NCBI RefSeq assembly: GCF_013373865.1 | Contig: NC_050474.1 | Span: forward strand, 954,001-1,018,000 | Length of the DNA: 64,000 nucleotides | Direction of reading: 5' to 3' | DNA from: Monomorium pharaonis | Taxonomy: Eukaryota > Arthropoda > Insecta > Hymenoptera > Formicidae | Part shown: one piece after another, positions 10,594 to 22,969 of the stretch | Numbering within the stretch: the stretch's first letter is position 1 | Layout: each line of letters opens with the position of its first letter | Notes under the pieces: model-generated | The model's input: the letters and a program-made list of their open reading frames with translations, nothing else | What the model was told of the DNA's origin: nothing | Databases searched by the model: none | Program-made: the position numbers and the translations under genes

Positions 10594-13500
10594 ATGTCCT
10601 CAGGTATGTTATCGGTCAGCATAATGGTGAGTCCTAGTGGAGGATAATTTTCTCGTGGTCCAGGACGACTCCGGAATGTTCGCGCCGCTGTTCTCGCCTC
10701 CTCATGTTCGCACCTAACCAAACTCCGTGCGACGTGGTCACCATGCTTTCGATATTGCACGAGCTACTGAGGCGCGTTTCGCGCCTACAGAGGCTACGGC
10801 GATATCGTTCTTCTAACGATACATTTACCGTATGTTTTATGCAGGTAAGAAGAACAAGAAGAAGAAGGGGGTAACCCTCGATCTGATGTCATTTCTGGCC
10901 GATGGAAGTGGGCCGACTGTTAATGTACCGATGAAATCTTCTAATTGGGCTGACGATGTGGAGGACGATCATGGTAAGTCGGAGGAGAAATCACATTTGT
11001 TCCAATTTCAAAGCAATTGTACTTTTCAGTTAGTTTTTCCAAAAAAATAGGGTCACATTTTTGTGCTAAACTGTTAAATATATCTGTATTTTTATGCATC
11101 AGAATTATAAATTATTAATAGTTATATATATACATATAATGTATAAAAAATTATTTTACTATATTATAATTATAATAAAGAATGATATTTAGTTGTTTGG
11201 AATTTCAAATTGCAAAGATCAAACTATTATATAATCCTTTGTAATAATAAGTATATTAATATTTATAAATAATATAAATTATTTTTTGTTTTACAAATAT
11301 AAATTTTACAGAGGGATTTTCATCGAGGAGCAGTAAAGATCCAGTTATACTGCCAACTGCTCCAAGAGCTGCACGAGGACCTGGTATTGATGAGGAAAAC
11401 ATCCCTACAAATCCTCCCTATGTAGCTTACATAAGCAATCTGCCATATGACGTAGATGAAACTGATCTGGCAGATTTTTTTGCAGATATGAAGGTTTGTT
11501 ACTTTTGCTAGTATTGTAAATTTTTTGTTATATTTAATGGGTCAGAATCATAGTATTGCATTTTAAAGGATTTAAGACTTATTACAGTGAACAATATTAT
11601 AGTCTTCAATGTCATTCTATTAATATTTTTAATATTGTGAAACTAATTATATGTATATAATGGACATAAAAAGAAAATTATTACTAATGTGTAATTTATT
11701 TGGAATATTTTATTGTGTAAAGAAAGTGCCATTTATATTGAAATAATAATATTTATTTTCATCAAAATAGATAACTCTTAATTTATTTCTGATCTTTTTC
11801 TAACTTTTAGAATCAAAATAAGCAGCAATTTCTTTCACGATCAAATATCCTAAATTTTTGTTTACATTTAGTGTCTAAGACAAGTCTCAGTAAACGTTTT
11901 TCGTAATACAATTAATATGAAATATTATTGTAGATCTTAATTATGTGGTTTAATAATTAAAAAAATGTTTTATTTCTTACTGTACAAATAACAAATTATG
12001 CATTTTTTGTACAGATTTCGAGCATGCGTTTGCCAAAAGATGCAAATAAAATTAAGGGCTATGGTTACGTCGAGTTCGAGGATCGACAGAGTCTAATCGA
12101 TGCTCTTTCTATGACAAATACGGTAAACAAATAGTATAATAGTAATGTAGTAATCCATAGTAAGTATTTAACATTTATCGATGATAAATAAGTGGATTAA
12201 AATAATATCTTATGTCTTTATGTAGACCATTAAGACGAGACGAGTGAGAATTGAAGTCTCAAATAGCACGAATGACGATCGTCGAGGTGGTAGGATGGGT
12301 AGGGACAGTCGTCGAGACAATTACGATGATCCAGAACGCACGTCTGGCGACTGGAGGAGTGGGCCGCGCGAGGACCTGGACGGAGATTCCTATCGTAGCC
12401 GATATGATAGAGATCGCTTTGATAACAGAGATCGACGAGACGATCGAGAAAGTATGTACACTTTTTCTTTAAACTTATATATAGTCTAAGTTTTTTATGC
12501 ATACATATATATCTTTTTATACATTATATATGTTTTTTATACACATTTAAATAGTCTTAAGTTTTTTATTTGGTTGTAAGAAAAATACATGGATAGACAG
12601 TTAAACTTAAACCTGAGATAAGTCTAGATAAACCTGAGATTTTCACAGGAGCTATGTGTCATCTCACTTCGATAAAAATAAATTTAAAGTATTATCTTAC
12701 AATAGAGAAACATTAATTTTTTTATTGAACAGGACACGATTACGATAACAAGCCAGGTGCATGGCGCGAGAGGGACAGCAACGATAAAGGATCCTCGTTT
12801 AGAGAAAGGGGTTTCAGAGATGATAGCAGGGACAGAAACAGAGACTGGAACCGTTTTGGTGATAGAGGAAGAAGTAAAGATAGAGACGGGGATAGGAGCA
12901 GCAGTTTTGGGCCACGTCGCAATTATGGTGATTCCGATTGGGATCGCGATCGTCGACAAGATCAAGATGCAAAACGTAAGTGTATAATTTGATAAGACGC
13001 AAGATATCGTTTTTTAATTACTGATTATTTTATTCAATTATTTAGCCGAGTCACGGCAAAGACCGAAACTGCAACTACAGCCTCGAACGAAACCTGTCGA
13101 GCCCATCGTGGTTGGCGAAGATTCGACAGCTAAGGACAATACAACGGAGTCGACGAAATCAACGGAGAGTTCGGAATCGACTCAACGACCGCCAGTTGCC
13201 ACGCCCGTACAAGCGGCAAATATTTTCGGTGCTGCGAAACCTGTCGATACCACTGCCCGCGAACGAGAGATCGAAGAGCGTCTCGCCAAGTCTTACGCGG
13301 AATCACGATCCCGAGAAGAGTCGTACGTATAAGTACACCAAATATCTCCAATTTTTTTTAAATTAACGCAAATTTTAATTTAAAATTTCTTTGAATTAAT
13401 TTGTTATTTCTCATATAAAGATATTCTCGTATTTTCATTAAATTTGCATAAGATGTTTGTCTTTATTAAAAATTTTGATACGTTATTTCCAGGGATACTA

Positions 13501-14538
13501 AGGAACGCAAAGACGGCACTTGGGGTCGACGTAATGGCGTAAGTATTTTAAGCTGGGCACAAGAAATACATTTGTAACTATAAAAAGTGACTTAAATAAC
13601 TTCCGTTTGCATTACAGGAAGGACGCGACGACAAAGATAAAGACAAAGACAAGGACAAAGAGAAGGAAAGAGGGCGATCAACTTGGCGATCAGAAGAAGA
13701 TAGAGGCGCTCGACTTGAGAGATCCGCGCCACGATCTCAACCAACTCCCACTCGTTCTGGTAAATTACTTTTATTTTTAAATACTCTTAGGCCGGGTTTA
13801 CAATAATGCAAGGTTTACAATGTCAGCAGGAGTAATGGAGTAAGGAGTAAGAATAACAATTGACCAATTAAAAATCAGGAGTAAACGAAATGAGCAAATC
13901 TCATTTCATATTTCTTACTTCTTACTCTTCCTCCATTACTCCTGCTGACATTGTAGACCTTGCATAAGTGTAATAAGCCATAAGCCGTAAAGAATTAATT
14001 ATATTCGATTATTCTTCTCACATTCAATTATAATTGGTCAATTTCTTATGGCTTAAGGCTTACTATACCTATTGTAGGCCCGGTCTTACCATTTCTTTAT
14101 TTGGCATAATAAGATATTAATAAAACTCAATTAGTCGACTTAATTTCCGAAGTAGAGGAGCAAAGTGGTTCCAAAGCATCATCAACCTCGCGTTCTGGAC
14201 CACCAACATCCAAAGGACCTCAAAAATCTGTTGAGAAGGATACTCGTGCAGGAGAAAGGTATTGATAGAAAAAATACAGATATTTTATATGGCGAGATTT
14301 GGACTTACTAGCATTTTGCTTATATGCTTATAGAGATCGCAAAGACAAAGAGAAAGATGAAATTAGTAGAATGCCGAAGGCTAAGGACGAACAAGCTCCA
14401 GTGAGTAAAATTAATTAACATTAAAACTATATTCTCGATGAATAGTTGCATTAAAATTTTTTTTTTTAGAATTTTGTAGCTTCCAACAAGTATTCCATGC
14501 TACCTGATGATGTGGATCCCGACAATATCGATGAATAG
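10594..14538 (+). CDS. eIF4B: Eukaryotic translation initiation factor 4B
   Basis: Twelve exons join in phase: 10594-10603, 10845-10973, 11312-11493, 12015-12122, 12226-12451, 12733-12975, 13046-13322, 13493-13538, 13618-13759, 14135-14258, 14334-14400 and 14470-14538, giving 540 aa. The start MSSGKKNKKKKG matches the basic N-terminus of eIF4B, followed by TLDLMSFLAD. An RRM spans about residues 83-158, with RNP2 AYISNL at 85-90 and RNP1 KGYGYVEF at 121-128. It is followed by the long Arg/Asp/Ser/Gly-rich DRYG-like region (exons 5-6), a DKDKDKDKEKEK charged run in exon 9, and an acidic end (DDVDPDNIDE). In the family it binds RNA and stimulates the eIF4A helicase during 43S scanning in the cytoplasm. 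The first coding exon is only 10 nt; it is supported by the gtatgt donor and the family-like N-terminus. It is divergent from chm and convergent with Sec15. Confidence 0.94.
13787..14088. mobile_element. Foldback MITE filling most of eIF4B intron 9
   Basis: The ends TTAGGCCGGGTTTACAAT and ATTGTAGGCCCGGTCTTA are imperfect inverted repeats. Inside are two further inverted pairs: CAATGTCAGCAGGAGTAATG at about 13818 against its complement at about 13930-13955, and AAGCCATAAGCC near 13976 against its relative near 14047-14062. The intron is 375 bp (13760-14134), so the element is about 80% of it. It is noncoding. Confidence 0.8.
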
Positions 14539-15258
14539 TCTTAATTGATTACAATTTTACATCACACATCGACTAAATTGTGCCACATGCAATATACAAT
14601 TATGCATATTATTATTTGTTTTACTTCTAATATTGCATGGATTTGTCGTAAGCTACGCGTTGCGCTCTTGGTATTACTTTATTGGAATTATTGTTGATTT
14701 GTATTTAATCTCTATTTTAATATTCTCAATATAACACTATATTTCTATATCAACTTATATATTTACTTCAAATTTCGGTACGAAAAATTTTGGCATTGTT
14801 GAACTGCAATGTCATAAATTTCTCGTGCTTATTGAATGATCACATATAACTTTTTGTATGATTCCAAGAATAATTACACTGTATATGGGGTGCAGCAATT
14901 GGTACTTTATACATCATACTTAATCCGCTGTACAGTAATTGTACGATATGTGACTTGTTTACATGTAATATAACAATGCCAATATAGAAGGAAATTAAAA
15001 TAATAAGTACATGGGAACACAAATATTATATTGTACTGTCTATTTTTATTTTTCCCCGCATTAATTTCTGTGCACTTATATACGTTGAAAATAATTAAAA
15101 ATTGAGAGCTAATAACATTTGTAAAAATAAGTAACAGACAAAGTACAAATATACTTTTATAATATTCATTGTCAAGAATCATCCTTACAATACTTATATT
15201 ATAAAAATTAATATATATTTACATATTTTCAGAATATGTATTATGATTGATTCAAACC
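14539..15258. other. Convergent 3' region of eIF4B and Sec15
   Basis: This 720-bp AT-rich gap lies between the two stop codons and must hold both 3'UTRs. A minus-strand AATAAA near 15046-15051 could end Sec15. No canonical AATAAA was seen on the plus strand; ATTAAA near 14994 is a weak alternative for eIF4B. The open frames here are not conserved-looking. Confidence 0.6.
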
Positions 15259-18200
15259 CTATTGCTGTTGGGTAGTTTGTGCTAATTGACGTAATTGCTT
15301 TAATACAGTTTCAAGCAATTTCTTTTTATCTCTTTCACTTTTCTTTAACACAGAGAACACTGTCTTCTTATCAGACTCCTTCAACCTATAAAAACATACG
15401 TCAATAAGAAAATTCATAATAACACTGAAGGTGCAGATAACATAATACATACTTTTCCAGTAAAAGCACAGCCATATTCGGAGTTACTAAATCATATTTA
15501 CTAGAATCATGACCATAGTCATGGAAGTAAGTAGGCCAATCCCAACTCATAAATAAATCTAATAGTTGTCGTAATTGTGAGAAATACTGCAACAAGGTTC
15601 CTTCTGGTAAACCAATAACTGGTTCCGAAGCAGCAAATTCTGGAAATTACAATAATTTGAATTTTTATATTCTCAAGAATGTGTATTTATGATAAAACAT
15701 TATATAATAAAGAATATAAAGATTTACGTTCACATTGTATTGTATCCAAATTGACTTGTTGCAATGCACCCATGGATATTTGTTTCACATCTTCACTAAT
15801 TAATATGTTTAATATGGCTTTAGCAATATGAGAACACGCGGATTTACATGCCACTTGAGCTACTTCATCCTAAGATATTAATCATCGATTATTATCTTAA
15901 AAATCACCTTAAATGTAACTGCATTATACAATATTTACCGGTAAATTAGTAAAGCATGTAAATGTACTCTGTAAGAATGCAATAAGATCCGTGATAAATC
16001 CCGATGCATGTCCTTGTGGTTCCGCCAAATTCCAATCGTAATTTTCCAACTCTAAAAATTCATCTAGCTTATTCTTCAGTTTATCACAAATCTGCTTCTC
16101 AGCGTCATCTCGCGCAACTCGAAACATAGCAGATTCCACGCCCATGCAACTTAATTGCCCTTGATGCGGTGTGCTAAAAATATAAATATATTTAATGGGT
16201 TCCCGTAAAAATGAGAAACATAGTAAATATTTACCCAGTAATATTAGTCACAAATTCTTCTAAATATTTCGTAGATTTCTCGAGATATCCTGTATTTATT
16301 ATAATTTGTACTACTTGTAAAAGTGCTAAAGATGGCTTGCGAAATAAGGATGACAAGCATCCGCTGAAAGTCCTTGTTAACAACAGATTTGTCGACTTGC
16401 ATATCATTTCATCAATCTCCGTTTGCGTGAAATTCAAATCCTCTGAGAATTTTAAGCAAGCATAAATAAATTCTTTCACTTGCTGATAAACCTTCGGTAC
16501 CATATCGGAAAATGGAAATTTCTTCGGAAACTCGGCTTTCTGCAATTCCTCGTCGTGATAAGGAAACAGATTCAAAACTTCATCGTATTCCGCTTGCGTT
16601 GTAACCTGGAACATGATAATCAGCAAAAATAAATAAATAATTCAGGAAAAAGCTAATGTTTTGTAAGTATAAAGATAATTACCTGAATTGGCAAGAAACT
16701 ATCTTCATCCAAAATATCCCTAAACACTTGAACCCAATGTTGCATCAATACTTCGTTGTAATGTACCCTAATTTCTTGTAACAAATCCCATAACTGTTCT
16801 ACGGAATAGCCATAATCCTATTTATAAATAAAGAGAAAAATTGCTTAAATCTCGCATGCATATCTGTAGGTACAACAAAATGAATGCAATTTGCAATAGT
16901 TACCCTTAGTGTAGTATTGAACAACATAATAAGATTTTTTATTTTTAGTATAAGTGTAGCGTCTGTGCAATATGCCTAAAAAATATGTAAGTTCTTATAT
17001 TAATTATAATTGTTATGACTTCTAAGATAAAATATAGCAGTATAGTAAATTTACCGAATGTGTACGCAAAGCATTCACTATGATGGACAATGCCATGGTC
17101 CAAAGCTCGTCCAAGTACGCGCGAGTAGCTAATCCGTTACCTGTATTCAATATATGATCCTCTACCACAAAGAAACCAATAATACCATGTAGATAAGTCT
17201 GATACCCGACTATGCTTTCGTGCTAAAAAAATTTCATTATTAACATATGAATGCACATCAAGACTATTCGATAAATAAATTTACCATATTGATGGGTGGC
17301 TGCAAGACTAGCCTAGCTTGCTGCTTTCTTTGTTGCCTATAGTACGTTTTAAAAGTTTCTCCTTCTCGAAGTACAGTATAGATATGCATACATCGATATA
17401 CCGGACTGAAGTCCATTAAATCTTGGGCGCTCAGTTCCTCCTCAATTTCGTTCGATTGAGTCACATGAGATCTCTTTTTCTTCCTTCCTATGATTTCTGC
17501 CTCAGTTGCTAATTGTTCAGCGGTCTAATAAAGTTTATTGATAACCAAAATTGAAATTATATATATTTAAAAGTTTTACAATCGTTTATTTTAAAAATTA
17601 CTCACATGCCTCATTGCAACTTCCCCAATCTTTGGCGAATGCTTTCTAATATTTTCTAGAAAATCTCGTAGATCAGACATAGATGCATCCTTTATATTCT
17701 CGCGCAACCTAAAACAAGAAATAAAATTCCACGATATTTTTATCGTATATAACTGCATTAGAGAAACTCTTCTAATTAAACTTACTGTGGAATTTGTTGA
17801 GTAATTTGTGAGGAAAACCTATAATTCGTAACTTTTGGCAGATCGTGATGCTCCAACTGCTCCAACGTTTTCAAGGCTGGATAATAACGTTTATCTTTCA
17901 ATTGCTTTTGCAACTTTGCATATGCTGCTAAGACAGGAAGACACATAGTGAGACTGTCTACAGCAGCAGCCATGTTACTCTCGACTTTGCGAGCTTTCAC
18001 GAGCTCCTCACCCTTTTCAATCACCTTTGTAGATGTGGCGGTAATACATTTATCAAGTTCCAATACCTCTGCCTTGTGTAATCATAAAGTTGAATTAATT
18101 ATCAAAAAAATGTCTTACTATTAAAAAGTAGGATCCTTACTTTTGGGAATTTTAAAAATTAAAACTTTCAAAATTTAAGGTGCTTTTTTAAAGTTTCAAA

Positions 18201-19203
18201 GTTTTGAAAAATATATTTGTACAAATAGCAAGTTTATTTAAGAAGTGCTAAAAATATTGTAAATAAAAAGAATAATATATATGTATGTTCAATATATAGA
18301 TACAAAACTTCAGAATTTTTATCTTTGAAAATTTTAATTTATCAAAGTTTGAGTGTTTGAAGTCTACATAAGAAATCGTTAGTTCTATTAAAAAGTATTG
18401 CTGTGCCACAAAAACATATATTACTGTCTTAATTATTTTCAAAGCAATAAATACTAACATTTAATTGTTGTGCCTGTGAACGAACTTGCAAGAGCTCTCG
18501 AATAGAATCGATAAATCCTTGGTAGTGATGATTACACATTCTCTCGATGTCCTTGTCATGAGCTTTAATACGGTCATCGAGCTTCTCCACAAACTTCTGA
18601 TGTTCGTGGCCATCGTAAATTGCTCTGCAACATGACATTTTTCCATCGCTTAATAATTGGATCATGTAACTTTCCCCTTAGAGAAAAAATGTAAAAAGAA
18701 AAAATGTTCTCCATTAACTTTAACAATAAAAATTTTTATTCTTTGCATTTCCATCCTAGGCAAAAAGTTAAACGAGCGCTGATAGCCTGAAAACAATACC
18801 TGAAAACTAGACCGATACTATTAGTGTCGGTCGATTCTATCTCATAAAGTAGGTATTCGTGCTTCGGCACCATCGATGCCAGCAGATTCTGTGACAAATT
18901 AATTGACATTTTCGGTTGAGTATCGCGACCGCAAATTCGCTCAAGAGTACAAGTTATATACGCGGTGGACACGTCTCTCAATATGCCACCCTCTCTTTAA
19001 AGCCACCCCCTCGAGTGCGCATATGCGAGCCGCGAGCTCGTTGAACACGTAAAAGGGGTGGATTTTAATCAAGTAGGCGCGCACTTTGATACTTAGGATA
19101 CCTTCACATCCTTGATTCAATTATATTCCGCTTACCGGAACGTTGGACCCAGATAGTCGTCGATGCTCTCGATCTCCTGAATCAGAATGTCGTGCCGTTG
19201 CAT
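15259..19203 (-). CDS. Sec15: Exocyst complex component Sec15 (EXOC6)
   Basis: Shared minus-strand exons are 18459-18624, 17786-18072, 17606-17708, 17285-17524, 17055-17222, 16904-16975, 16683-16817, 16235-16605, 15939-16173, 15728-15869, 15453-15639 and 15259-15385. Every junction keeps phase. With first exon 18800-18909 the product is 780 aa, close to the vertebrate size. The whole length matches EXOC6. Diagnostic stretches are KRYYPALKTLEQLE, MSDLRDFLENIRKHS, DFSPVYRCMHIY, RQQRKQQARLVLQP, GFFVVEDHIL, TNLLLTRT and LRQLLDLFMSWDWPTY, with a C-terminal VLKQLRQLAQ. Sec15 is an exocyst subunit and Rab11 effector that tethers secretory vesicles to the plasma membrane. It is divergent from BRE and convergent with eIF4B. 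The notable oddity is two alternative first coding exons, given separately. Confidence 0.96.
18800..18909 (-). other. Sec15: Sec15 alternative first coding exon, proximal (1b)
   Basis: The minus-strand ATG at 18909 starts MSINLSQNLL, and the exon ends with EIESTDTNSIGLVF plus a split Arg codon before the gtattg donor. Phase 2 fits the acceptor at 18625 (tgcag then AGCAATTTACG, giving RAIYDG). The EIESTD motif matches the N-terminus of Sec15 proteins. Confidence 0.85.
19136..19203 (-). other. Sec15: Sec15 alternative first coding exon, distal (1a)
   Basis: The minus-strand ATG at 19203 starts MQRHDILIQEIESIDDYL and ends GPTF plus a split Arg codon before a strong gtaagc donor at 19130-19135. 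The phase is identical to exon 1b, so either splices to the 18624 exon. The GPTxR ending is closer to the vertebrate EXOC6 N-terminus than that of exon 1b. Confidence 0.82.
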
Positions 19204-20236
19204 CGTGTTCGAATTTGAGGTGCGCGAAGCTGTCAAACTGACAAGTTTGTAATAAGTCAGATATAGCCAAGGGCCCGGGGGTTAAGCCGTTAAGGTGAAA
19301 TCAGTATCAGGACCGCTCCTAAATGTTCAAGCGCCCGCGTGCAAGTTTAAATTTGGCGTCCTTTGACTATCTATCTATTAATCTGTGATATAATCATCTT
19401 CGAAAATGGTAAAATAAAGAAATGGAAACTTATCAGATTTGCCTAAATGTCATTCGTATAAATTTAGATAATATAATAATTTTTTTAACAATTTTCATAT
19501 AAAATTGTTTGTATATTTAGTTTGTACAGTTGTGTAAAAAGATTTTGGAATTAGCGGTTAATTAAATAAATTAATCAAAATTTTTTGTATGAAATTGTGT
19601 TTTATATGTAAAGAATGCAGCAGCGCAGCAATTACAAATAAAGCTAGAGAATTTTAGGGACATTCTGTATTTCATAATGGCGAAAACCTTTCTACATTTT
19701 CACAAGTTTTATGGCTGTGCTCCTAATTGGATTTTATGAAATGTTTCTCTTCTGTCTTTCTTATTTATATTCATAGTTGTAACATAAAACATAAAACGAG
19801 AGGGAATGGAATGGAAGGAAGACACAACGAATTGGTCGAAATCAACGTTGACCTGAATTAAAATCGTCAAAATAATCAAGATCTCACAGACCGCAGCACC
19901 GATTAAAGATTGATAAACAACTACATTGTTCACTGTACTATATACATAATATATAGTATATATAAACTCTGTTAGAATCCTTGGAGATGCTATATTTCGC
20001 ATTTCTTATCAATTCTCTATGCTGACTGGTATATATAGTTCGAGAAACATTGAACTGTTGATGTTAAATGTCAATTCTTTGAAAGGGAATGATATATAAC
20101 GAGAATTGTTTCGATCGTATACGGAGTACTTCAGATAAGAGCTGCTTAGTCCAAATCATTTTATAATAGTGTAATATTAACTTGCTTCGCTCATATTTGA
20201 TTATGCGATAATACTTTCCTCAACTTTGACAATAAG
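19204..20236. promoter_or_regulatory. Divergent promoter region of Sec15 and BRE
   Basis: About 1 kb separates the distal Sec15 start from the BRE start. The Sec15 side (19250-19350) is GC-richer, for example GGGCCCGGGGG at 19271. The BRE side is AT-rich. No clear TATA box or coding exon was seen. Confidence 0.5.
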
Positions 20237-22125
20237 ATGCTAAATCAACATCCCCTGTTGAACACCATAGACTCATACATCGAACCGCTTTTGAAACGTG
20301 TTTTACAAACCAAGAGATTAGGTGAGACATGTCTATTCTTAATCTTCATTTCACTTGCATTTAATGTTGTAAAATTGACATTTTTATTGCAAACATGTTG
20401 AATGTTGTTTTAAGGTGTTTGTTATGGTTTGATAAAATTGGATTCGGTGTCGTCGAGTTGTGACAGAAACAAGAATGATTGTTTCAAATTATCAATTCCC
20501 TATGCTGGAGAGCACCTTACATGGAATATACTGTTTGATTCGCAATGTCCAGAGATGGGACCAGACTTCATATTCAATGATCAGAATTTTTTAATGGACC
20601 CAGACATTGATATTTTATCTACTTCGGTGCCTAGTCTTGTTAAATGGAATCCTAATGATAATGATGCACTGCTTAATGTACTAAGAGAATTGTTAGTGTA
20701 TTACAAGGAACATCAGGTAAATTATAGTTATCATTACATGTATATACAGAAAAATATATATTCTACTTAATTATTCTAAAAAAAGGATTATTCAATTTTT
20801 TTTTCAAGTATCTATAATAAAGAATATTTTTTCTTAATAATAGTCTTAAAAGATACTTTTTGCAAATTTTAGAAAAACATACTCAAAGAAATTATATATT
20901 AAGAAATTATATTTTGAAGAAAAATATGAAATTATATCTAAGAAAAGTTGGGATAATAAGTCAAATTTTTGTTTTATTTTAATATTCTTAACTAAAGTTT
21001 TAAATTACTAAGATTTACATAACCAAATTTGATATTTGTTATGGACTTATAATATATTTCACACATGTGAACTTATAAAATATTTGAAATAAGTAATATT
21101 GTAAGACACAGTAATGTTTTGCACCAACAGTTAATTTACATGAGTTATTGATGTATTTTTTTTACATTTTTAAAAATTCTTATTAATTGTAGTATAAAAT
21201 AAATTTGATAAATACTCTACATGATTGATGTAAAGTTGTGACAATTGTATGTAAACAAAAGTTTTTTTTTTATATTTCCAGATTCAGTCACTTGCAAAAC
21301 AAGGAGATCGACTGCAGTTTGAATACAGCACTCTTGTTGGTGAAACGGAAATATGTAAGGAAGATATAGAAGTGATGATGTTACCACTAGGATCAAAGCC
21401 TATAGAGGCAAGATTTCTAATACGCATATCTTTAGATTATTCTCGATTACCTCCGCGTATTAATAAATCGCAGAATGACGAAGCGATGCTTCTAGTTACA
21501 TTTTATGGTCCAGATTGGAATCGTATTTTGCCACAACTTGTCTTATCTAAGACCTTAGAGGATGCTTTTGGTGGCCCGGAATCCTTGCATATTCCACCAT
21601 TACCACCCAACAAATATTTAATGGATTATGTTCCCGAAGTGATCAAATTTATAGAAGAGAAGGTACATAATTTATCATATTTCTCATATTTCTCATATAC
21701 ATTGTACAGGATTGCGCGATTTATAAAAATATTACACATACTCTTTATTGCAGATAAACAGCGTAGTTAAATGTTTCGAAAGCAGAAAGGAGTTTATTAC
21801 GGTTCTAATTGTCTTACAGCGTGGCAGCATACTGGAATATGATGCCACGGAATTTAATTGGATTGCTATTTTGATGGAACATCGAGACTTCCATTTTCTT
21901 ATATATTTTCATCTTCCATTAACGTTCCCGAAAGAGAAACCACAAATTACATTGCAGTCAGTATACCATATGACATCACAGGGTACATTGTATAAAGAGG
22001 TATTGGATGATGTACCATACAGTCCTAGATGGTCGAATACGACGATGGTTAACAAATTGTTAACATACATAATAGAAACTGTTCAAAAGTTTCAAGCGAA
22101 CTCTGTCAGAAATAATCGTTTTTAA
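20237..22125 (+). CDS. BRE: BRISC and BRCA1-A complex member 2 (BRE/BABAM2)
   Basis: Four exons, 20237-20321, 20415-20716, 21282-21662 and 21754-22125, give 379 aa, close to the human 383. The start MLNQHPLLNTIDSYIEPLL aligns with the family N-terminus. Diagnostic stretches include LSIPYAGEHLTWNILFD (first UEV-like domain), PDFIFND, SLHIPPLPPNKYLMDYVPEV, and in the second UEV-like domain LEYDATEFNW, LQSVYHMTSQGTLY and YSPRW. Family members are scaffolds with no E2 catalytic cysteine. They hold the BRCC36 K63-specific deubiquitinase in the nuclear BRCA1-A and cytoplasmic BRISC assemblies. Insects have BRISC-like complexes, so a BRISC role is the likelier reading here (inference). A polyadenylation signal follows at 22188. 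Confidence 0.95.
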
Positions 22126-22187
22126 TAATTTATTCTAAAAAAAGGTTATATTTTATTACAAAGAATGTATTTAATAGTTGCAATTGA

Positions 22188-22193
22188 AATAAA
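22188..22193 (+). terminator. Polyadenylation signal AATAAA for BRE
   Basis: Canonical AATAAA 63 bases after the BRE stop codon, followed by a T/G-rich stretch. Confidence 0.6.
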
Positions 22194-22639
22194 AACTATT
22201 TGGTTCCAATGTGTGTAGATACTGATATATTTTTTATTTTTTCTAGTTACATTAATTAAAAAAAATTTTGAGATGAATCAGAAGTTCAGAAGTAGAACAA
22301 TGAATATACAAATATTCATATTATTTAAGATGGTACGTGGCACATCTTAAAATATTATCAAAAATTGTATAATTTTATAGATTTTATTATCATATTATGT
22401 TGCTTAATATAATTTGTAAAATTTAAATACCGTTCTCTTGTTAGATTAAAAGTTATTAAATTTTGTGGAGGAAGGCTCTTAATTTGTATGTAAAATTATG
22501 TTTTGCGATACTTATTTGTAAATTTAATGAGAAAGTAACATTATGAAATAAATAAAAATGGTTATACTAATAAAACTAATAAACATTCGTACAAAAGTTT
22601 ATTTGGATGTATTTATTAGTTTAAAAATTAGTTAAAACT

Positions 22640-22969
22640 AATATTTTCTGTATTTTACGCTGCTCCAGATCTCACAACTGCGCATGGAATCTGTGTGAAT
22701 CGTGAAGCGCACATAGCTCCTCGGCAACTTCTCAATAGCCAATCATCTTTCACCGAGCGCATGTTACTTCTGTAAAAGCGAGATGCTGATTAGCCGATGC
22801 GCGAGTGCCATGTTATTCCCTAGTGCAGATGTGCGTCCTGCGATAGGGATTGTCTGTTTCTCTCCAACCTCGTTGGCAGCGCCTACGTATGTGTGCAGCG
22901 CGAGGAGCGTGCGCAGAGCTTGATCATCTCAAAAGTGTCCGGCCGCCGTCACCTGTCTCACGGCTCGAG
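22640..22969 (+). promoter_or_regulatory. CpG-rich promoter and likely noncoding first exon (SINHCAF?)
   Basis: The sequence switches from AT-rich to CpG-rich near 22660. It has CCAAT-like motifs (GCCAATCAT near 22738, inverted GATTAGC near 22790) and ends in a strong donor, CTCGAG then gtaagtgc at 22970. No convincing coding sequence is present, so this looks like a TSS with a 5'UTR exon. The next plus-strand gene is SINHCAF, whose first coding exon has an acceptor at 29055. Pairing them across a 6-kb intron is inference. Confidence 0.5.
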
